Positions 5,557 through 14,500 of a stretch of DNA of 16,994 bases are shown in pieces; the first letter of the stretch is position 1, and every line of letters starts with the position of its first letter. The stretch comes from Streptomyces sp. NBC_01551 (GTDB lineage: Bacteria; Actinomycetota; Actinomycetes; Streptomycetales; Streptomycetaceae). The stretch is taken from positions 1-16,994 of the forward strand of contig NZ_JAPEPX010000011.1 in assembly GCF_026339935.1 (NCBI RefSeq). Reading direction: 5' to 3'. Under the pieces are notes generated by a model. That model had not been told where the DNA came from. It saw only the letters and a program-made list of their open reading frames with translations, and did no database searches. Position numbers and translations under genes: made by a program.

Positions 5557-8500
5557 TCAGGCGCCGAGTTCGTCGTCGAGCAGGTCGAAGAGCTCGTCGT
5601 CGGTCACCGCGTCGAGGTCGTCGTCGGTGTCCTCGTCGGTGCCGGTGCGCCGTCCGGTGTCCTGGCCGGCGTTCCACTTGGCCATGAGGGCCTGGAGGCG
5701 CATCGTGATCCGCGAGCGGGTGACGCTGTCCGCGTCCGTCGCGTCCACCGCGCCCAACGCGCTTTCCAGCCGGTCGAGTTCACCGAAGACGGTGGGTCCG
5801 CCGGCGCCGAGGGGCAGGGCGGAGCGCAGGTATCCACTGAGCTGTTCGGGGGTCGGGTAGTCGAAGATGAGCGTGGCCGGGAGCCGGAGTCCGGTGGCAG
5901 CGCCGAGCCGGTTGCGCAGCTCGACGGCGGTCAGCGAGTCGAAGCCCAGCTCCTTGAACGCGCTGCCCGGTTCGATGGCGGCCGCGCCGTTGTGGCCCAG
6001 TACCTGGGCGACGTGGGTGCAGACCGTGTCGAGCAGCACCCGGTCCCGTTCGGCGGGCGGGAGTTGGGCCAGCCGATCGGCCAGCGTCCCCGGGGCGTCC
6101 GCGGAGGCGCCGCCGCTCGTCCTGCGTCGTACGGGTGTACGGAGCAGGCCGCGCAGCAGCGGGGCGACGGTGTCGCCCACCTGGGCCTGGAGGGCGGCGA
6201 GGTCGATCCGGGCGGGCACGAGCAGGCTCGCGCTCCCCGGCTCCCCGGCCTCGGCGACCGCGGCCGTCGACGCCCGCAGGGCAGCGTCGAAGAGGGCCAG
6301 CCCGTCGGCCTCCGACAGCGCGTTCATGCTGCCGCGGCCGAGGCGGCGCCGGTCCTGGTCGTCGAGGGTGGCGGCCATGCCGGCCTCGTCGTCCCACAGG
6401 CCCCACGCGAGCGAGAGGCCCGCCAGGCCCTGGGCCCGGCGGTGCTGGGCGAGCGCGTCGAGGAAGGTGTTGCCGGCCGCGTAGTTGGCCTGTCCGGCGT
6501 TGCCGAACACGCCGGCCGCCGAGGAGAACAGGACGAACGCCGCCAGGTCGAGGTGCCGGGTCAGCTCGTGCAGGTTCCATGCCGCGTCGGCCTTGGGCCG
6601 CAGCACCTTCGCGACCCGCTCGTGCGTGAGCGAGGTGACGGTGCCGTCGTCGAGCACACCGGCGGTGTGCACGACGGCCGTCAGCGGGTGTCCGGCCGGT
6701 ACGGAGGCCAGCAGGGCGGCCAGCGCGTCCCGGTCGGCCGCGTCGCAGGCCGCCCAGGTGACCCGGGCACCCGACGCGACCAGCTGATCGGCGAGTTCGG
6801 TGGCGCCGTCCGCCGCCGCGCCCCGCCGGCTGGTGAGCAGCAGGTGACGTACGCCGTGCTCGGCGACGAGGTGCCGGGCGAACAGGCCGCCCAGGGTGCC
6901 GGTGGCCCCGGTGATCAGGACGGTGCCCTCGGGGTCGACGGCGCGGGTGGCGCCCTCGCCCTCGCCCTCGCCCTCGCCCTCGGCTGCGGCCGCGGGCGCG
7001 GGCGGGGTGAGGGCCGCGCGGGCCAGCCGGGGCGCCCGTACGGTCCCCCCGCGCAGGGCGAGCTGGGTCTCGTCGGTGGCGAGCGCGGCGGGCAGGGCCC
7101 CGTAGGAGGGGGCCTCGCCGTCGAGGTCGACCAGGACGAACCGGCCGGGGTGCTCGGCCTGCGCGGAGCGCACCAGGCCCCACACGGCGGCGTGCGCGAG
7201 GTCCGTGACGTCCTCGTCGGGGTCGGCGGCGACGGCCCCGCGGGTGACGACCGCGAGCCGGGAGGCCGCGAACCGCTCGTCCGCCAGCCACCCCTGGACG
7301 AGGTCCAGGGCGTGCGCGGTCGCGGCGTGCGCGGCCGAGGCCGCATCCGGTGCCGCGAGGTCGGGCGCCGGCGAGACGAGGACCGTCTCCGGTGCCGGCT
7401 CCCCCAGGGCCTCGGCCACGTCGAAGGCCTCGCCCAGGGCGTTCAGGTCCGGGTACGCCGATCCGCAGGCGTCGTCGAGGATCCCGGCCCGTTCCAGGCC
7501 GGCGCCGGTCTTGAGCGGGTCCGCGCCGAGCAGCGCCCAGCCGGCACCGGACTCCGGCGCGGCTTCGGGCAGCGTCAGGGCGGTCCAGTCGACCTGGAAC
7601 AGCGCCTCGCGTACGGGTCCGGTACCGGAACCGGCGGCGGCAGCGATGCCGTCGGCGGCGAAGGGGCGCAGGACGAGCGAGTCGACGGTCAGGACCGGCT
7701 CCCCGCTCCCGTCCCACAGGGTCAGCGTCACCGCGTCCCGGCCCGCCGGTGCCATCCGTACGCGCAATCCGGCAGCGCCGGCGGCGTGCAGCCGCACGCC
7801 GTCCCAGGAGAACGGCAGCCGCGCGCCCTGCGGGCCCTCGGGGAAGAACTCCCCGAGGCCGACGGCGTGCAGGGCGGCGTCGAGGAGCGCGGGGTGGAGA
7901 CCGTACGGGGCGGCTTCCGGGAGGCGGTCCTCGTCGAGGGTGACCTCGGCGAACACCTCGTCCCCGAGCCGGTAGGCCCGGCGGAGGTTGCGGAAGGCGG
8001 GGCCGTAGCCGAGTCCGATGCCGTCGAAGCCCGGGTACAGGTCGTCAACGGGGCAGGCGACGGCACCGGCCGGCGGCCACTCCCCCAGGGCCTCGATGCC
8101 GGTGTCCGTGGCCTCGGGGGCCAGGACGCCGTCGGCGTGACGGGTCCACGGCTCGTCGGGGGCGGTCTGCTCGGGGCGCGAGTAGACCTGGAAGGCCCGG
8201 CGCCCCTGCGCGTCCGGCTCGGCCACCGCGAGCCGCAGCTGCGTCCCGCCCGTCTCCGTCAGCACCAGGGGCGCTTCGAGGGTCAGCTCGTCCAGGCGCC
8301 CGCAGCCGGCGTGGTCGCCCGCACGGACGGCCAGTTCGACCAGCGCGGCGCCCGGCAGCAGGACGGTGCCCGCGACGCGGTGGTCGGCCAGCCAGAAGTG
8401 GGTGCGCAGGGAGAGCCGCCCGGTGAAGAGGAACCCGTCCGAGTCGGGCAGGTCGACCGCCGCGCCGAGGAGCGGATGCGCGGTCGGGCCGAGCCCGGCG

Positions 8501-11500
8501 GACGCGACGTCGCCACTGAGGGCGTGGGCGGGCGCCTCCAGCCAGTAGCGCTGGCGCTGGAAGGGGTACGTGGGCAGGTCGGCCCTGCGTGCGCCGGTGC
8601 CCGTGTAGTACGCGTCCCAGTCGACGGCGATGCCCCGCAGGTGCGCCTGGGCGAGGGCCGAACCGAGGGTGGCTTCCTCGGGGCGCTCCGCGCGCAGGAC
8701 GGGGAGGAAGGCCGCACCGTCGCGGGTGAGGCAGTCCTGCGCGAGTGCGGAGAGGACGGCCTCGGGGCCGAGTTCGAGGTAGGTGGCGGCTCCCGCGTCC
8801 TCCAGGGCGCGGATGCCGTCGAGGAACCTGACGCCCTCGCGGACGTGCCGGACCCAGAAGTCGGCGGAACCCATCTCGTCGTCGGTGACGAGGGCGCCGG
8901 TCAGGTTGGACACGATCGGGATGCGGGGGCTCGCGTACGTCAGCCCCTCGACGACCTCGCGGAAGGCGTCGAGCATGCCGTCCATGTGGGGCGAGTGGAA
9001 GGCGTGGCTGACGGTCAGCCGCTTGGTCTTCCGGTCGGGGAACGACTCGGCGATCGCCGTCGCGGCGTCCTCGTCGCCCGCGACGACCACGGACTGCGGG
9101 CCGTTGACGGCCGCGATGCTGACGCGGTCGGTCAGCAGCGGCAGGACCTCGTCCTCCGACGCCTGCACGGCGATCATCACGCCGCCGGCGGGCAGCGCCT
9201 GCATCAGGCGGCCACGGGCCGCGACCAGGGCGCACGCGTCGTCCAGGGACAGCACCCCGGCGACGTGCGCGGCGGCTATCTCGCCGATGGAGTGGCCGGA
9301 CAGGTAGTCCGGCTGCACGCCGTACGACTCCAGCAGACGGAACAGCGCCACCTCGACCGCGAACAGGGCCGGCTGCGCGTACTCCGTACGGTCGAGCAGG
9401 TCCGCTTCGTCTCCGAACAGGGCCTCCTTCAGCGGCAGTTCGAGGTCCAGTCGCTCGCCCACCGCGTCCAGGGCGGCGGCGAAGACCGGGTAGGTCTCGT
9501 ACAGCTCACGCCCCATGCCCAGCCGCTGGCTGCCCTGTCCGGTGAACAGGAACGCCAGCTTGCCGACGGTCGGCGAGCCTTCCAGCAGGCCGGCCGCCCA
9601 CTCGCCCTCGGCGAGCGCGGCGAGACCGGCCAGGAAGCCCTCGCGGTCCTCCGCGACCACGGCGGCGCGCCGGTCGAGGGCGGTCCTGCTCGTGGCCAGG
9701 GCGTGGCCGACGTCCACGAGGGACAGTTCGGGGTGCTCGACCACATGCGCCGCCAGGCGCGCGGCCTGGTCGCGCAGGGCCTGCGGGTCCTTCGCCGAGA
9801 GGAGCCACGGCAGGCTGCCCGGCACCCGGGCCGGCACGGTCCCCGCCTCGGGCTCCACCGGCTCGGGGGCCTGCTCGATGACGGCGTGGGCGTTGGTGCC
9901 GCTGAAGCCGAACGAGGAGACGGCGGCCCGGCGCGGGCGGCCCGTCCGCGGCCAGTCCGTGGCCGAGTCCAGAAGGCTCACGGCTCCCGCCGCCCAGTCG
10001 ACGTGCGGGGTCGGCTGGTCCACGTACAGCGTCTTGGGCAGGACCCCGTGCCGCATCGCCATGACCATCTTGATGATCCCGGCGACACCGGCGGCGGCCT
10101 GCGTGTGGCCCATGTTGGACTTGATCGAGCCGAGGAGCAGCGGCCGGTCCGCCGGGCGGTCCTGCCCATAGGTGGCCAGGAGCGCCTGGGCCTCGATCGG
10201 GTCGCCGAGGGTCGTGCCCGTGCCGTGGGCCTCCACCGCGTCGACGTCGGCGGCGGACAGACCGGCGTTGGAGAGGGCCTGGCGGATGACGCGTTGCTGC
10301 GAGGGCCCGTTGGGGGCCGTCAGGCCGTTGCTCGCGCCGTCCTGGTTGATCGCCGTACCCCGGACCACGGCCAGCACCGGGTGCCCGTTGCGGCGGGCGT
10401 CGGAGAGGCGCTCCACCAGGAGCACCCCGGCGCCTTCGGACCAGCCCGTGCCGTCGGCGTCGGCGGAGAACGCCTTGCAGCGGCCGTCGGCCGCGAGGCC
10501 CCGCTGCCGGCTGAACTCCACGAAGGCCGCGGGAGTCGCCATCACGGTCACGCCGCCCGCCAGGGCGAGCGAGCATTCCCCGCTGCGCAGCGCCTGCACG
10601 GCGAGGTGCAGGGCCACCAGGGAGGAGGAGCAGGCGGTGTCGACGGTGACCGCCGGGCCCTCCAGGCCGAAGGTGTACGAGAGCCGGCCGGAGATCACGC
10701 TGGCCGCGTTGCCCGTGCCGAGGAAGCCCTCGACGCCTTCGGGCAGTGCCGCGAGCCGGGAGGCGTAGTCGTGGTACATGACGCCGGCGAAAACGCCGGT
10801 CCGGCTGCCGCGCAGGGTCCGCGGGTCGATGCCGGCCCGTTCGAACGCCTCCCAGGAGGTTTCCAGGAGCAGGCGCTGCTGCGGGTCCATGGCCACGGCT
10901 TCGCGCGGCGAGATCCCGAAGAACGCCGGGTCGAAGGCGGAGGCGTCGGAGAGGAAGCCGCCCTCGCGGGCATAGCTCGTGCCCTCGTGGCCGGGGTCGG
11001 TGTCGAAGAGGGCGTCGACGTCCCAGCCGCGGTCGTCGGGGAACCCGGAGATGACGTCCCGACCCTCCAGGACGAGCTGCCACAGGGCTTCCGGGCTCTC
11101 GACGCCACCGGGGTACCGGCAGCCCAGACCCACGATCGCGATCGGCTCGTCGTCGCGGACCGCGACGGCCACCGGTGCGGACGGCGCGGCCGGCACCGTT
11201 CCGAGCAGCTCGGCCCGCAGGTGGTCGGCCAGGACCGTGGAGGTCGGGTAGTCGAAGACGAGGGTGGCGGGCAGGCGCAGCCCGGTGGCGGCGCCGATCA
11301 GGTTGCGCAGCTCGACGGCGGTCAGGGAGTCGAAGCCCAGCTCGCGGAAGGAACGGTCGGCCTCGACCGCCTCGGGCCCGGCGTGGCCGAGCACCGCAGC
11401 GACCTGATTACGTACCAAGTCCAGTACGAAGAGCAGCTGTTCGGCGTCCGTCAGGCCGACGAGGCGTGCCGCCGGTCCGGATGCGTCGGGTGCGGTGGTG

Positions 11501-14500
11501 TCGGCGGCGCGGCGAGCGGGCGTGCGGACCAGGCCCGAGAGCAGCGGCGGGAGCATCCCGCTGCCGGCTTGGGCCCGGAGGGCGGCCAGGTCGAGCTTGA
11601 CCGGCACGAGCAGCGGCTGCCCGGCGGCGCAGGCGGCGTCGAACAACGCCGTGCCTTCAACGGCGGTGAGGGCGTTGACACCGCCACGGCCGAGTCGGGA
11701 CACGTCCTCGGCGTCCAGAGCACCACCCATGCCACCGACCTCGGCCCACAGACCCCAAGCCAGGGACGTGGCCGCCAGACCCTGGGCCCGACGGTGCGCG
11801 GCCAGGGCGTCCAGGAAGGTGTTGCCCGCCGCGTAGTTGGCCTGCCCCGCGCCACCGAACACACCGGCGGCAGACGAGAACAGCACGAACGCGGAGAGGT
11901 CCAGGTCCTGGGTGAGCTCGTGCAGGTTCCACGCCGCATCCACCTTCGGACGCAGCACCGCCGACAGACGCGCGGCCGTCAGCGAACCGACCACACCGTC
12001 ATCAAGGACACCCGCCGTGTGCACGACCGCCGTCAGCGGGTGCTCCGCAGGAACGCCGGCGAGTACGGCGGCCAGCGCGTCCCGGTCGGCCACATCACAC
12101 GCCGCCCACGACACCTCAGCGCCCAGACCGACAAGCTCGGCCGACAACTCCGCCGCCTCACCACGACGGCTCACCAGCAGCAGACGACGCACACCGTGCT
12201 CAGCGACCAGATGCCGGGCAAACAGCCCGCCCAGCGAACCACTCGCACCCGTCACCAACACCGTGCCATCGGCATCCCACTCGACGCCCGCACCAGCGGC
12301 GACCGCCGTACGCGCCAGCCTCGGCACCAGAACCGAACCACCCCGCACCGCGACCTCGGACTCACCCGAAGCCAATACGGCGGGCAGCGCGCGGTAGGAG
12401 GCATCGGTGCCGTCCGTGTCGGCCAGGACGATCCGCCCCGGATTCTCCGACTGCGCCGAACGCACCAGACCCCACACCGAAGCCCGCACCAGGTCGGACA
12501 CGCCCTCACCCGGTACGGCTTCCACCGCACCCTGGGTCAGGAACACCAGACGCGCATCCGCGAAACGATCCTCGGCCAGCCACTCCTTCAGCAGCTCCAG
12601 CACCCGACCCGTCTCCGCGTGCACCGCACCCGCCACACCCTCCGGATCACTGACCCAGGACAGCGGCACGCACACCAGCGCCGGGTCCGCGAGCGTCGCG
12701 AGCCCACCGCTGTGCGCCTCGTAGCGCACACCCACCGCATCCAGACCGGCGTGAGCGTCCCCCAGCAGCGCCCAGGGACGCTGCTCCGACGCGGACACCG
12801 GGGCGAGCGGCACTGCCGCCCACCCGACCTGGAACAAAGACTCCAGACGACCGCCGCGCGCCGCCCCGATCTGCTCGGGCGAGACCGCCCGCAGCACGAG
12901 CGACTCGACCGAGGCCACCGGTGCGCCCGCCAGGTCGGCGAGCTCCAGCGCGACCGCGTCGCGGCCGGCCGGGGCCAGGCGGACCCGTACCGCGGAGGCG
13001 CCGGCCGCGTGCAGCCGGACACCGCTCCAGGCGAACGGGAGCCGTCCCTGGCCGGTCTTCTCGACGAGCGCGCCGAGACCGGCCGCGTGGAGGGTCGCGT
13101 CCAGGAGCGCCGGGTGGAGACCGAACCAGTCGGCCGCTTCCGCGGTCGCCTCGTCCAGGCTCACCTCCGCGTACACCGCGTCGCCGTGGAGCCAGGCCGA
13201 GCGCAGGCCCTGGAAGGCGGGGCCGTAGTCGAATCCGGCCGCGGCGAGGCCTTCGTAGAGGCCGTCGATGTCCACCGGTTCGGCTCCGGTCGGCGGCCAG
13301 ACCGTGAGGTCGGCTGCCGGGGTCGAGGCGTCGCCGGTGGTGAGGACGCCGGCGGCGTGCCGCGTCCACGGCTCGTCGGCGGGGCTGTCCTCGTCACGGG
13401 AGTACAGCGACAGGGCACGTCGGCCGGATTCGTCGGCTCCGGCGACGGACAGCCGCAGCTGGACTCCGCCGCGCTCGGGCAGGACGAGCGGGGCCTCCAG
13501 GGTCAGCTCCTCCAGGACGTCGCAGCCGACCTGGTCGCCGGCTCGGACGGCCAGTTCCACGAAGGCCGTGCCCGGCAGGAGCACCGAGCCGAGCACCGCG
13601 TGGTCCGCGAGCCAGGGGTGGGTGGTCGACGAGAGCCGGCCGGTGAAGAGGAACCCGTCCGAGTCGGGCAGTTCGACGGCCGCGCCGAGCAGCGGGTGGT
13701 CCGTCGTGCCGAGGCCGAAGCCTGCGGCGTCGCCCGGCGTGTTCTGTGCGGTGGGTGCCGAGTCGAGCCAGTACCAGTCGCGCTGGAAGGCGTACGTGGG
13801 CAGCTCGACCTGGCGTGCGGCGGTCGGGGCGAAGTACGCCTCCCAGTCCAGCGTCGCACCGTGGGTGTGGGCGAGGGCGAGGGCGTTGCTCAGGGTCTCG
13901 GACTCGGGCCGACCGGTGCGGAGGGCGGGCGCGAAGCGGGCCCCGTCCGCGGTCAGGCAGTCCTGGGCCATGGCGGAGAGGATGCCGTCGGGGCCGAGTT
14001 CGAGGTACGTCGTGGCTCCGGCGGCTTCCAGGGCGCGGATGCCGTCGAGGAAGCGGACCGCCTCGCGGACATGGCGGACCCAGAAGTCTGCCGATGCCAT
14101 CTCGTCCGAGACGAGCGCGCCGGTGAGGTTGGAGACGACCGGGATGCGCGGGGCGCCGTACGACAGTTCCTCGGCGACCTTGCGGAAGTCGGCGAGCATG
14201 CCGTCCATGTGCGGCGAGTGGAAGGCGTGGCTGACGGTCAGCCGCTTGGACTTGCGGTCCGGGAAGGCCTCGGCGATCGCGACCGCCGCGTCCTCGTCAC
14301 CCGCGACGACGACCGACCGGGGACCGTTGACCGCCGCGATGCTCACGCGCTCGGTCAGCAGCGGCAGCACCTCGTCCTCGGACGCCTGGAGCGCGATCAT
14401 CACACCACCGGCCGGGAGCGCCTGCATCAGACGGCCACGAGCCGCGACCAGCGTGCACGCGTCCTCCAGCGAGAACACACCCGCGACATGCGCGGCGGCA

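Noticed and set aside
5222..5677. A small minus-strand frame across the gap containing a Glu-His-Pro repeat
   Set aside because: It overlaps the PKS-1 C-terminus and the PKS-2 start out of phase, and the repeat is just the 9-bp array read in another frame. No ribosome site or family resemblance supports it.
5454..5687. A plus-strand frame with a Gly-Cys-Ser repeat over the 9-bp array
   Set aside because: It has the look of a repeat protein only because the array is a multiple of three. It lies antisense to the end of PKS-1, and the rest is Arg-rich noise.
11581..12840. A possible enoylreductase hidden between DH-A and KR-A
   Set aside because: The stretch has only the length and motifs of a KR structural half (Phe-Gln-Val-Gly-Trp start), with no ER nucleotide-binding motif. 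The same holds for module B.
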